A stretch of 26,308 bases of DNA. Origin: Chara braunii (taxonomy: Eukaryota; Streptophyta; Charophyceae; Charales; Characeae). This document shows, piece after piece, positions 1-8,379 of this stretch. The DNA lies in the NCBI GenBank assembly GCA_003427395.1, contig BFEA01000320.1, forward strand, positions 301,540 to 327,847. Direction: 5' to 3'. Below the pieces are notes generated by a model. It was not told the origin of the DNA and did no database searches. It worked only from the letters and a program-made list of their open reading frames with translations. Every line of letters begins with the position of its first letter. Within the stretch, counting starts at the first letter, position 1. The translations under genes were made by a program, and so were the position numbers.

Positions 1-52
1 TTCCGCCTCTCAGTCTTCTTAGACTCCCTCCCTCACCAGCAAAGCCTCCCTA

Positions 53-139
53 TTCAGCCAGCCTGACTTTGCGATTTTTTTCATTTTTTTCACATCTTCA
101 GCCAGCCTGACTTTGCAATTTTTTCATTTTTTTCACATC
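53..139. repeat. Two tandem copies of a ~44-bp unit
   Basis: Two adjacent units (53-96 and 97-139) both begin TTCAGCCAGCCTGACTTTGC and run into T-rich sequence ending CACATC. They differ by one substitution and one T. The array lies just upstream of the transposase ORF, in what would be its promoter or leader. No function can be assigned. Confidence 0.85.
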
Positions 140-190
140 TTCTTCTTCTTCTTCTTCTTCTTCTTCTTCTTCTGCTGCTGCTGCTGCTGT
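138..190. repeat. Compound microsatellite (TTC)n-(TGC)n
   Basis: About eleven TTC units pass directly into about six TGC/CTG units, ending some 45 bases before the first ATG of the transposase ORF. A second long TTC tract lies on the far side of the same gene at 4264-4312. Confidence 0.95.
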
Positions 191-235
191 TTCTTCAAAT
201 TCTTCTTTCCTCGTTGTTCGTGAACCTTCTGCAAG

Positions 236-2071
236 ATGGCATCTTCAAGCGGGGCAGGCACTTCGAGGGGGAAGGAGGCGGTGGGTTCGGACGATAGAGG
301 CACACGCGTGAAGGAACTGTTTCAGCCGCAGCCTGAGGCAAGGCAGTTGCAACTGCAGGCGACGAAGGTGGCATTCAAGTGGGTGACGCAGGGGCAGATG
401 GTCCCGCCATTGTCGAAGGGGCAGTACAGAGTGAAGTGCAATTTGTGCGGTGCAGATTGGGTCGCCTCGTACACGCGTGTGTGGCCGCACTTCACACGGA
501 AAACTAATCCATGCCCCGCGCGTTATCCAGAGATGCTTCACATCCTTGCTGCAAAGGGGCATGCGATTGACTGCAAAAAGACGTTGCGACTCATCCAATT
601 GTATCGGATGGAGCACAACATCCCCCAGGACGGTTTGGTTTCTGCAATTCTAGAGGTGGAGGCACAAGGGGACACAGTGGATGCGTTCATAGTGCCACCG
701 ACAACATGGCAGAGCAGAACGGTGCCGACTGTGGAAGCTGATGAAGAGGCAAGAGAGGGGGTTGTGGAAGAAGGTGGTGGAATGTCGGGGACGTCTGCGC
801 ATGGATCCGCTGCGGGCCCAAAATCCAGGAAGTTGACACAATCATCGATCAAAAGGTGGACAACCAACGATTTGCAGCACAGATTGGATGTGGCATGGGG
901 GATGCACCTTTTCCGACACGGCGCCCCATTCAACTACGTCAGGACGAAAGAGACACAGGAGCTGCACGACTTGTATCTTGAGTTGGGGGAGAAAAGGCAG
1001 CGGGTGAAGATGCCTTCCTTGGAGGTCATCCGAACTGTTGTGTTGGACATCATATACAACAAGGTGCAGAAAGACATGCAGCCGTTGAAAGCGAAGTGGG
1101 ATGACACGGGTTGCACTCTCCTCACTGATGAGTGCACAGATCGAAGGTACAGACCTGTGATGAACTTCATTGGGGCCGACGAGAGCGGTGCGATCCTATT
1201 GAAGGTCGTGGATATGTCCAAGAAGAAGAAGACTGCAGTCGCTCTGGCGATAATGTGGGAGCAGATGATCAGGGACATTGGGGTGCATCAGGTTAATGCA
1301 ATCTGCACGGACAATGCAGAAGTCAACAAGCAAGTTGCACGGATCCTGCGAAGGCATACAGATCGTGATATATCAAGCATTCCATGGGTCCCTTGCGCAG
1401 CTCACTGCTTGAACTTGTTGATGAAGAATGTCTGCGAGCTCGACTGGGTGAAGCAAGTGGTGTCGCGCACGAAGATGATGGTCAAGTTCATAAGGAAACA
1501 CCATAACACAAACAGCCTTTACACGAGGTGCTCAGAACTTTCGAGGGAATTGACATTGATTTTGCCCACGGAGGTCCGCTTCACTTCCGCATACATGATG
1601 ATGAACCGGTTTTGGGGAAAGAGGTGTGTGCTTGAGGAGATGATGGAGTGGTGGAGGCAGTTGAGATGGAGCACAAGGAAAGATCGAGACAAGTCTGACC
1701 TGACATACCAAACTGTTACCGCGTCCGAATGGTGGGAGAAGTTGCGCACGATTTTGGATGTGCTGGAGCCGATATACGAGCTACTTAGGAAGATGGACCG
1801 CAACGGCACAGCCCCCCCAAGCCTTTGGCACTTTGATGAAGGGTTGGGCAAGCGTCTGAAGACACTTACGCGGTTGACCGATGAGCAGCGGCGGGCGATC
1901 ATGAAGGCAGTAAAGCAGCGGACGAAGATGATGAGGCAGCCNGTTCATGCAGCGAACTTTCTTCTTGACCCAAGGAGGAGAGACAACAANTNGTTGATGG
2001 ACATGCACTCNCCGCTGGTCCAAAACACCCTCAAGTTCTTCCTATCACAGTGCAAGGAGGACGCCGCTTGA
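236..2071 (+). CDS. hAT-type transposase, N-terminal and catalytic part (BED-like finger + DUF659 core), prematurely stopped
   Basis: This 611-residue reading frame has the layout of plant hAT transposases of the BED/DUF659 type. A BED-like zinc finger lies at about residues 45-105 (C68-x2-C71, H85, C93) and would bind element ends. The DUF659/RNase H-like core starts near residue 216. It contains a TDECTD motif (D298), a CTDN motif (D359) and the family signature PCAAHC (387-391), so two candidate catalytic aspartates are visible. The frame ends at a TGA (2069-2071), but the same frame stays open and protein-like to 2248, so this is a nonsense mutation rather than a true end. Four Ns (1942, 1990, 1992, 2011) fall near the end. 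The start is the first ATG in the frame and precedes the finger. A domesticated host gene is possible, but the downstream breaks argue for a decayed transposon. Confidence 0.82.
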   Translation: MASSSGAGTSRGKEAVGSDDRGTRVKELFQPQPEARQLQLQATKVAFKWVTQGQMVPPLSKGQYRVKCNLCGADWVASYTRVWPHFTRKTNPCPARYPEMLHILAAKGHAIDCKKTLRLIQLYRMEHNIPQDGLVSAILEVEAQGDTVDAFIVPPTTWQSRTVPTVEADEEAREGVVEEGGGMSGTSAHGSAAGPKSRKLTQSSIKRWTTNDLQHRLDVAWGMHLFRHGAPFNYVRTKETQELHDLYLELGEKRQRVKMPSLEVIRTVVLDIIYNKVQKDMQPLKAKWDDTGCTLLTDECTDRRYRPVMNFIGADESGAILLKVVDMSKKKKTAVALAIMWEQMIRDIGVHQVNAICTDNAEVNKQVARILRRHTDRDISSIPWVPCAAHCLNLLMKNVCELDWVKQVVSRTKMMVKFIRKHHNTNSLYTRCSELSRELTLILPTEVRFTSAYMMMNRFWGKRCVLEEMMEWWRQLRWSTRKDRDKSDLTYQTVTASEWWEKLRTILDVLEPIYELLRKMDRNGTAPPSLWHFDEGLGKRLKTLTRLTDEQRRAIMKAVKQRTKMMRQXVHAANFLLDPRRRDNXXLMDMHXPLVQNTLKFFLSQCKEDAA

Positions 2072-2248
2072 GGGGGCGACGAGCAACTAGGTCTATGGGC
2101 GGACTTGCAAGCTTTCCACAAGGCGCCAACTGAAGATATGTTGGTGAAGGATCCAGTGACAGGGAAAGTGGTGGAGGAGAGCTTGTGGACTGAGTTTGCG
2201 ATCTTCGACAGCTCCCTTGCTCAAATGACAGCCTCCAAACCGCCATAG
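2072..2248 (+). pseudogene. hAT transposase, continuation after the TGA
   Basis: The frame of the preceding ORF continues past the TGA for 58 residues (including LGLWADLQAFHKAPTEDMLV) to a TAG at 2246-2248. Its composition matches the linker between the DUF659 core and the C-terminal dimerisation segment of this family. The next domain is in a different frame, so a frameshift lies near 2244-2250. No ATG is needed; the segment is translated only if the TGA is absent in the intact parent. Confidence 0.7.
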
Positions 2249-2900
2249 GGCCTCTCACAAGAAGTTGCGAGACATTGTCATGAGAGTGACAGCGATGTGG
2301 AGCACTGCGACCCCTTGTGAGAGGAACTGGTCCTCTCTCGATCTTGTCCACGACAAGAGAAGGGGCCCGCTGTCGCCTGACAGCCTCGCCAAGTTAGTGT
2401 ACATCTACTGGAATCTTCAGCTGTTGGACATCAAGAAGAAGAAGAGTACAGGAAGCTTGGCAGGGTACTTGGACATGTGGGCTGCATTTTTCGATGAAGT
2501 GGAGCCACCAACGCCGAATGATTCTGCAGTGTTGCCAAGGGCTGCAACTACAGCAGACTTGAGTGACGACGAAGTGGCCCGCCGGGCAAATCTAACGAAG
2601 ATCCCCCGAGCTAGAGTCATGAAGCCTCATGTCGTTGATGGATCAAGCTCAACGGACAGCACTGATGATGGGGAGGACCTAATTTGGAGAGGCAAAGGCA
2701 AGAACAAAAAGGTTGTTGTCGATGACGGCGAAGGCAAGGCGCAGATGGATGGCAAAGGCAAGACGCAGATTGATGTGGACGATGAGGAAGAGGATATTGA
2801 GGAGAGCGAGGAAGATCGAGCGACATATCTAGCGACGACAACGAGCTGGATGACGACCTCACACGTAACATGGAGCGGGGTTACATTGATAGCGACCTGA
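2244..2900 (+). pseudogene. hAT transposase C-terminal dimerisation segment and acidic tail
   Basis: A second frame carries the hAT C-terminal dimerisation signature at about 2298-2430: STATPCERNWSSLDLVHDKR, then an LVYIYWNLQLL helix. This is the conserved end of hAT transposases, used for multimer formation. It is followed by a hydrophilic region and a Lys- and Asp/Glu-rich stretch (about 2690-2815). Protein-like sequence then shifts frame: the acidic run resumes in another frame from 2822 (DISSDDNELDDDL), and a helical, Arg/Glu-rich stretch in a third frame from 2917. Two small deletions would explain both shifts. Introns are an alternative, but I see no convincing splice pair. Confidence 0.75.
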
Positions 2901-2916
2901 AGTTCTTGCGGCCTCG

Positions 2917-3735
2917 GGGGATGGACTTCAGGACCTCGATGACGACGTTGAGAGGGCGAGGGCGCAGTCCCTTGCTCATCGTGATCGCGCCCTTGTGGAG
3001 CAACGGATTCGAGAAGAAGTAGCAAAACAAAGTGTTGTCCCCCCTCCGATGAGGATGAACTATACAACGGCGGGAATGGGCGGATGTCTACCGGCGGAGG
3101 GGGTTCAGCAGCAGCGACATGCAGAAGGCATGCAACGGGAACAACAAGAGGAAGACGTTCAGCAGCACCAGCAGCGAGAGGAAGGCCTGCAGGAGCAAAG
3201 ACAAGAGGAAGGCCTGCAACAGCAAGATGATTGGCAGCAACACCGAGAGGAAGGACTGCAGCAGCAGCAGGTGCAGCAGCAGGATGATCGGCAGCAACAG
3301 CAGCAACAAGAACAACACGACGGAGTAGAGCAGCAACAGCAACAAGAAGATGGACCGCATCCGCAACAGCAACAGCACAAGGATGGAGCGCAGCAGCAGC
3401 AACAGACAAAACGGGATGGACCGCAGCAGCATGGGCAGCACAAGGATGGAGCGCAGGAGCAGCAGCAGCAGACAAAGCAGGATGCACTGCAGCAGCATCA
3501 GCAGCACAAGGATGGAGCGCAGCAGCAGCAGCAGACAAAGGAGGATGGAATGCAGCAGCAGCAGCAGCAAGAGCACGATGGTCCGCATAAGCAACTGGAG
3601 CACGATCCGCTGCAGCAGCAGCAAAAAGAAAACGGGAGTGCAACGGGAGTCGCTCGAGTGTACTCCAGGCGGCCTCCAGTGCCCAGTGCAGCAGCAGTCC
3701 GGGGTGTGGTTCAAACCCTTCCTTTCCCTGCGTAG
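2917..3735 (+). pseudogene. Gln-rich coiled-coil/low-complexity extension of the hAT gene
   Basis: This frame starts with a charged helical segment (DLDDDVERARAQSLAHRDRA, EQRIREEVAKQ) that looks like a coiled coil. From about 3100 to 3640 it becomes a Gln-rich tract made of imperfect repeats with a QQHKDGAQQQQQTK core. The tract is CAG-rich at DNA level, and the minus strand shows matching Leu- and Cys-rich shadow frames that are not genes. A TAG at 3733-3735 ends the frame, but the same frame continues into the AT-hook segment, so this is probably another nonsense change. Function unknown; Gln-rich regions in nuclear proteins often mediate protein contacts. Confidence 0.6.
3110..3640 (+). 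repeat. CAG-rich coding minisatellite (~57-60 bp units)
   Basis: Runs of CAGCAGCAG alternate with ACAAAGGATGGAGCGCAG-type spacers. Units spelling HKDGAQ…QTK recur at about 3378, 3440 and 3505. Period and phase are multiples of three, so length changes keep the reading frame. This suggests the tract expanded while still under coding constraint. Confidence 0.85.
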
Positions 3736-4059
3736 GTCGAGGGCGTGCAGCACGACAACTTGGACGTGAGTCTGGCGGGAAGGAAGAAGAAGGTGCAGCC
3801 TGACACAGGTCCAAAAGTGGCAAGGAAAAGGGGGCGCCCGCGAAAGTACCCACTTCAGCCAGCTCCATCAGCTTGCGCTCAGGTTGGCGAGGATGGTGGT
3901 GAAGGGGGTGAGGTGGAACAGCATGTGATTGGAGGAAGGAAGGTGCAAGGGGGCCCTGCACTCACAGTGGACGGTGTGGAGACACACCCGTCGAAGCGGC
4001 CGAAGAGGAAGGCGGCGAGGAAGGCGAGGGTCGTTGAGGACGATCCGACAGATGCATAA
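3736..4059 (+). pseudogene. AT-hook C-terminal segment of the hAT gene
   Basis: This segment is in the same frame as the Gln-rich segment, directly after its TAG. It contains a textbook AT-hook core (KRGRPRKYP, 3826-3852), which binds the minor groove of AT-rich DNA, flanked by Lys/Arg patches (AGRKKKVQP; SKRPKRKAARKA) that could act as nuclear localisation signals. It ends at TAA (4057-4059). AT-hooks are not part of the core hAT transposase, so the intact protein probably had BED-like finger, DUF659 core, dimerisation segment, Gln-rich coil and AT-hook in that order. It could instead be an unrelated downstream gene fragment, but frame continuity favours one protein. Confidence 0.65.
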
Positions 4060-4261
4060 GAAAGCAGCAATGGGAGTGAAGAAGATGATCGGGAAAGCGA
4101 CTGGGAATAGGGCTCGGCGGGGGAGGAAGCTGGAAGGCCATACACTTGTACTGATCTGAGGACTGATGATGTTCAACGGTCATAGTCGAAGTGGTGTTTT
4201 TTTTGCACAGTTAATCCCTTGGGTTTTCCAAGGCAATCAATGTTGTGCCTTTTCCTTCTTG

Positions 4262-4293
<32 letters not shown>

Positions 4294-4490
4294 CTTCTTC
4301 TTCTTCTTCTTTTGTTACGACTGTCAGTCTGTTACCATGTTATGTCAATGGAGGCTCATTGTCGATCACAATTCATAAGACCTCTAAGTCCGTGCAACAG
4401 TTTCTGTGAAACTGTCTGCTGCACTTTGCCACTTACGTTGTTTACAGCCTGCCATTCTTTACAACATGACTTCGAGTTTGCTTGCATGGC
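4060..4490. other. Gene-free segment with (TTC)n
   Basis: No coding sequence can be supported here. It holds a (CTT/TTC) microsatellite at 4264-4312 (about 16 units) and unremarkable flanks. It probably represents the 3' flank of the hAT gene; no terminal inverted repeat matching the 5' side was recognised. Confidence 0.7.
4264..4312. repeat. (CTT)n microsatellite, ~16 units
   Basis: Uninterrupted CTT repeat from 4264 to about 4311. Open reading through it yields only poly-Phe or poly-Leu and is not coding. Confidence 0.97.
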
Positions 4491-4492
4491 TG

Positions 4493-4786
4493 CTTGGAAT
4501 CACGGGGAGCAGCGACCGGGTCTGAATGTTGAGTCCACACTTAGACTCAGTCCGCTGTTGGAGAACAGTGGGACAGAGTTGCTTAAAGTTTGCTGCTTGA
4601 AATCATGGGGAGCAGCAGACTGACTCAAACTTGAGTTTCAGTCCACACTCAGACTCGGTTTGAGTCTGAGTGTGGACTGGAACTCAAGTTTGAGTCCACA
4701 CTCAAACTCAGTCTGCTGCTCCCCGTGATTTCAAGCAGCAAACTTTGAGCAACTCTGTCCCGCTGGTCTCCAGCAGCGGACTCAGT
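4493..4786. mobile_element. Foldback/inverted-repeat element with ~110-125 bp arms
   Basis: The left arm (4545-4656) and right arm (4662-4786) are imperfect reverse complements. Both run from the CTCAGTCCGCTG / CAGCGGACTCAG outer ends, through a shared GACAGAGTTGCT segment and GCTGCTTGAAATCA, to a perfect 17-bp inner stem (4640-4656 with 4662-4678) around the 5-nt loop GGTTT. The right arm carries a ~13-bp extra segment. A partial direct copy of the arm (GCTTGGAATCACGGGGAGCAGC) lies just upstream at 4493. No coding capacity. This fits a foldback transposon or MITE, or an inverted duplication of a short unit. Confidence 0.8.
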
Positions 4787-5160
4787 ACTATGAGACATTA
4801 TTTTGCGACAGTGTTCGGAAATCAGGGGATTTTTGTTTGCTGGCATTTGCTGCTTGTGAGTGCTTCAACCTGCTTTACTTTTGCGAGTCCACGGGGGATG
4901 CAGTAGTTGCTGTGTGCATGCCACCAGCTGCAGTTGCTCAAGTACAGGCGGGACAAAGCAGCTGCTGCATCCCTGGTCCTGCAAAACGGGCAACCCAAGA
5001 TCCACCACGCTTTTGCACCCCCTCCCCTCACCATCCTCACTGCCCCTGAAACAGACCTAAATCGACATCCAATGTCATCCATAGAAATTAGATATGAGGC
5101 TTACGAGCCTATTACGAGGCCGGGTATATGCAGTACTCGGAATGCGCAGAAAGGCCCCGG
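4787..5160. other. Gene-free spacer
   Basis: No coding region, RNA or repeat recognised. Short open frames here lack family motifs. The segment ends at a poly(A) run that marks an insertion boundary or an assembly problem. Confidence 0.6.
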
Positions 5161-5201
5161 AAAAAAAAAAAAAAAAAAAAAAAAAAANAAAAAAAAAAAA
5201 A
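5161..5201. repeat. Poly(A) run of ~40 nt interrupted by N
   Basis: 27 A, one N (5188) and 13 A. The upstream side could be the 3' end of a plus-strand retroposon, but no body was identified. The N implies uncertain consensus, so the true length is unknown. Confidence 0.9.
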
Positions 5202-5217
5202 CCATGCCCGCGGTACC

Positions 5218-5249
5218 CCGGGCGACAGCGCCCGGCCGGGCGCCCCGGG
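5218..5249. other. GC-rich hairpin cluster
   Basis: CCGGGCG-ACAG-CGCCCGG forms a perfect 7-bp stem with a 4-nt loop (5218-5235), followed at once by CCGGGCGCCCCGGG, which can pair in alternative ways. It lies just after the poly(A) run. Function unknown; it could be near the start of LTR-A. Confidence 0.6.
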
Positions 5250-5591
5250 AAAGCTATTAGGATTTTTCCTGCCGCGCGGCGCCTTTTGTCTACGTGCTTC
5301 TTCATGCGGCCGCAACGGTACTCTGATTAGTGGGCTCTTAATCGTGTGTGTAACTGTAATTTTGGGCAGGGGCCATTGTAACTGTATCTTTCTTCTTGCA
5401 CTTCGTCTCTCCCGCCCTCCCTCTCTTTCTTTTGCTGAAATTTTTGTAAGCCGCGGCTTGCATGCTCCGATCGATGCGTGGAGAAGGGCTACGTCCCCCA
5501 CGCCGCGGCCGATCATGCAGAACGCAGGCGCTCCCTCTCTAATCCCCACTCTAAGTCCTGGTAATTCCGTGTTCTTCGCGCATGCATGCAT

Positions 5592-5600
5592 GCTATAAAT
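5592..5600 (+). promoter_or_regulatory. TATA box of LTR-A
   Basis: GCTATAAAT in the context CATGCATGCATGCTATAAATTCC; the equivalent box in LTR-B is at 10459. This is the likely RNA polymerase II core promoter of the LTR, with transcription expected about 25-35 bases downstream. Confidence 0.55.
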
Positions 5601-6530
5601 TCCGGCTGCGCGATTAGTCAGCTCTCTTAACCCGTTGTTGGAAGGTCGGGGTTGCGCGATCAGGAAGGGTCGGCACACGAGCGAAGTCAGAGGTGAGTAG
5701 AGTAGGAGTTGGGCGACCCGGCGGGCTGGTGCCGAACGCGCGGGATTGACGTGGGCCACGACGGACTGTGGGCACGGGCGAATCCGACGGGTGCAGGAGG
5801 ACTAAGCGGGGTGACAACTTCGTGGGTTGGTGCGTGACGACGGACTGTCCACATCGGAGAGAAAGAGAGAAAAGGAGAAAGTTGAGGTCGATGGACGCGG
5901 ATTTGTTGTTTCCTTGTCTCTTCCCCCTCTTCATCTGTGTACATACGTTTTGATTGCGCCTCTGGGCGGTTTTTGGCCGTTCTTATTTTCGTTTCGGCTT
6001 TCTGGAATCTGGGCTTGGGTTTTTGCTCACACTTGCCCTTGCGATGTCCGTCCTGATTGCATTGTGTGTATGATTGTCGAATGTATGGACGTATGGATGT
6101 ATGCTTGCTTGTCTATCTTTTTGCTGAAAATCCCTGCCCTTGCTTTATGTCTGTGTCGAATCTTTGCTCGCACCTGATGCCGCTATAGAGGGGAGAAGAA
6201 TCTGGCCCGGATAGCGATTTTGTTCTCGTTTTTGCTTGTCTCACGATGGGGTTGTGCTATGGTTGCATCCTGCATAATCGAAACTTACGAAGCAATTAGA
6301 CGATATGAAACCTGGCCCTGCGAACGCCGCGCGAGAACACGTGTAAACGCGATCCGAGTCGCGCCCTTACACGCATCCCTGTGCGTCGATTCGCCCACCC
6401 AAAAAAGGATTCGCGGCGGAACCGTCATCCCGTACGAGCATGCTGAGGCACAACTAAGTCCGCCTGTTCTGCACGTGCTCGTGCGCGGTGACGATAACCC
6501 GACCCGAGCTATCCCATCGACGATGATGCC

Positions 6531-7016
6531 ATGACGCGATCTTGGAGCTCAGACTCATCCTACGNCCNGGAGTATTTCACCCCTTGGATNAACGAACTTA
6601 TAAGGCTGCGATACCCNTGCCACACGGNGAATCGACTATGTCCGCGGGAATTCCACTGCGCCACCTCTAGCGACCCTCGGTGCTCTGATTTCCCTTCCCC
6701 CGACCACACCTACTACTTCACCCACCCGGGATTTGTTGAGATCACCACCAGTTTCCCTCCTTTCCACCTTCTTCTCCCATATCATCAACTCAGCGCCGTC
6801 CCGTGGCCGGCCATAGCCCCCTATTGGCCCGGTACGTTTTGCGTGAATTGCCGACGTCGCGGAGAACAAAGAACTCCGGAATTCCGAAGGCCCAATCCAA
6901 GCGCGCGGCGGCCTGCACCACGTGGCGGCCCCCGACGGCCCAACTTTTTAGGACCGCCTCCACCGCGGAGGGATTTCCCCGTTAACCGTCGCCCACAGTG
7001 CCCCTGCCCCATCTGA
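6531..7016 (+). CDS. LTR-resident ORF, copy A (conserved cysteine-containing domain, function unknown)
   Basis: 161-codon frame (five Ns near its start). Residues encoded by 6753-6857 read FPPFHLLLPYHQLSAVPWPA, then IAPYWPGTFCVNCRR. They match copy B (11681-11785; FPPYSLLLPFNELIVIPWST, then VAPHWPNTLCSDCQR) at about 18 of 35 positions, with conservative changes elsewhere. Third-codon positions have drifted, which argues for past protein-level selection. The motif has a PW pair, an AP-x-WP-x-T segment and a C-x2-C pair that could bind metal. The C-terminal part is Pro/Arg-rich. I do not recognise the family. It lies between the LTR TATA box and the LTR 3' end, so it would be translated early on the element's transcript, or exists only as an LTR passenger. 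The true start codon is uncertain. Confidence 0.5.
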   Translation: MTRSWSSDSSYXXEYFTPWXNELIRLRYXCHTXNRLCPREFHCATSSDPRCSDFPSPDHTYYFTHPGFVEITTSFPPFHLLLPYHQLSAVPWPAIAPYWPGTFCVNCRRRGEQRTPEFRRPNPSARRPAPRGGPRRPNFLGPPPPRRDFPVNRRPQCPCPI

Positions 7017-7170
7017 CCTTGAGTCCCTCGCGCACGCACCCCTATTCGCCTAATTGCATTCATACCCTCAAGACTCCCCCACTTTCCCAAAAATCCTTGG
7101 CACAACCCTTTTCGCACTTCCAGGCCCATACCCCACTCCGATCAGGAAGTCGCGCTGGGCGTGAGGTTGG

Positions 7171-7682
7171 GCGTCACATGAGCGCGTAGGCACTCGTATC
7201 AGCAGCTAGCGCAGCAGCACTTACGCATGAACCAGCAAGTGCCCGAATGAGCAGCCAGTGACCAGGCCCTTTCCTTTATGGAAAGTGGCTGCTAGTCGTG
7301 GGCTGCCTGGTTGGCCTGGGCCTCTTCCCAGAAGCTTCCGGTAGGCCCCAAGTGGCTGAGTCTCTGTCCCAGGGAATATTCCACAAGGTCTCTGGCAGTT
7401 ACGCGTGTCCAACTGCCAGACGTGCTGTTTACAGTGTGCCTCATGTCTGGCCCAGGGCCTGCCTCCGATTCACTTAGAAAGGGCCTGGAGCCCGAAACAG
7501 ATGTTGTTAGGCAGGGCCTGGGCTCACTCAACCAACTGACGCTGCGTAACTGTCTGATACTTCCCCAGTTGCGACAAACCCAAAATAGGCCTCTCGTCAA
7601 GGGCGGCCATACTTGCTGGAACAGGCCCAAAAAGGGCTTACCGAGGCCTTGAGCCTCGCAAATGAAACAAACAAACAAAACA
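7171..7682 (+). mobile_element. Probable retroposon 3' end (hairpin + AAAC-repeat tail)
   Basis: The segment ends with the perfect stem CGAGGC-CTTGA-GCCTCG (7642-7658) followed by (AAAC)n from 7665 to 7682. A terminal hairpin plus short A-rich repeats is typical of LINE/SINE 3' ends. The body has several AGGCCC-containing motifs, including a near-perfect inverted pair (CCAGGCCCTG type) around 7450-7525. No open frame shows family motifs. The 5' boundary is unknown; it begins after the end of LTR-A. Confidence 0.4.
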
Positions 7683-8379
7683 ACAGCACTGCATTTGAAC
7701 GGTTCATGGGTGTACGAACTGAGCTAAGGCCAGTTCGTCTGACGGGGATTTCCTGACTGACTGCCAGTTGGATGAGGGCATGATACATTTAATAGCAGCG
7801 TTTTCTTTTCGAATGTTGACAAGCAAGCCGTCTTTCAGTCTAGATACACTTACCATCAGGGGCGTCATGTTCTCACGACCTTTTTCGACATCGGCTCTTT
7901 CTTTGCCCCTTGTAATAATGGCAATGAAAACAAGCTAGCTCAAAAGTAAGGAGGCGTTTTGGTCAGAAAGGGACCACAATAATTGGTTTCTTTTAAGGGG
8001 AAACTACACGGGAGTCACAAAAAGAGTCTGAAAGAAGGCATTTTGCTCTGAGGAAGGGGCAGTTTCCTTCTCAAGTCTGGGGCCTTTTGTTGACATCGGT
8101 CCTCACTCCACCACTCACCAAATGTGCAAACTGAGAACAAATATTCCGCTAGAACATGGAAAGAATCAGCACTACATGTTTTGTCTTTTGTGCCTGTGTA
8201 GAGTGAGGCCCACATCCAGTCCTGAGCATCTGATTCTGTTTGATGGAGGTTCTCTGCTGAACTTGTATCTTTTCTCAGTCTTCTCACCTCCAATTATTGC
8301 AGCCTCTGCAATTCTGGCCTGTGGGATGTCAGTCTCCCTCCTGTAGCCCATACCATGACATGGGAACCATTGACTCTTG
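7683..8379. other. Gene-free spacer
   Basis: No supported gene. Short frames on both strands lack motifs. Part of this may be the 3' untranslated region of the minus-strand LINE relic, but I cannot place its end. Confidence 0.5.

Larger units (their letters stand above)
5250..7170 (+). mobile_element. LTR-A: solo or truncated Ty3/gypsy-type LTR related to LTR-B
   Basis: This region shares ordered landmarks with the sequence preceding the gypsy primer-binding site at 12223: GCTATAAATT (5592), GCCACGACGGACTGTGGG (5755-5772), GCGGGGTGAC (5806-5815), a conserved ORF (6531-7016), CCAAAAATCCTTGGCACA (7087-7104) and an end reading GGGCGTGAGGTTGG (7157-7170). Order and spacing match LTR-B, but the rest is strongly diverged. 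No gag follows, so this is a solo LTR or the remnant of a related element. The left boundary is uncertain (somewhere between the poly(A) run and 5500). Five isolated Ns occur at 6565-6628. Confidence 0.6.

Noticed and set aside
3088-3753. Leu-rich minus-strand frame resembling a membrane protein
   Set aside because: Poly-Leu comes from reading the CAG repeat in reverse; not a transmembrane protein.
2627-3961. 444-codon minus-strand open frame (Ala/Leu/His-rich)
   Set aside because: It is the reverse shadow of the CAG-rich coding tract and AT-hook segment; composition is explained by the repeat and no domain is visible.
138-4312. TTC microsatellites on both sides of the hAT gene as possible terminal repeats
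   Set aside because: They are in the same orientation and simple-sequence only; hAT ends are short inverted repeats with 8-bp duplications, which I could not find.
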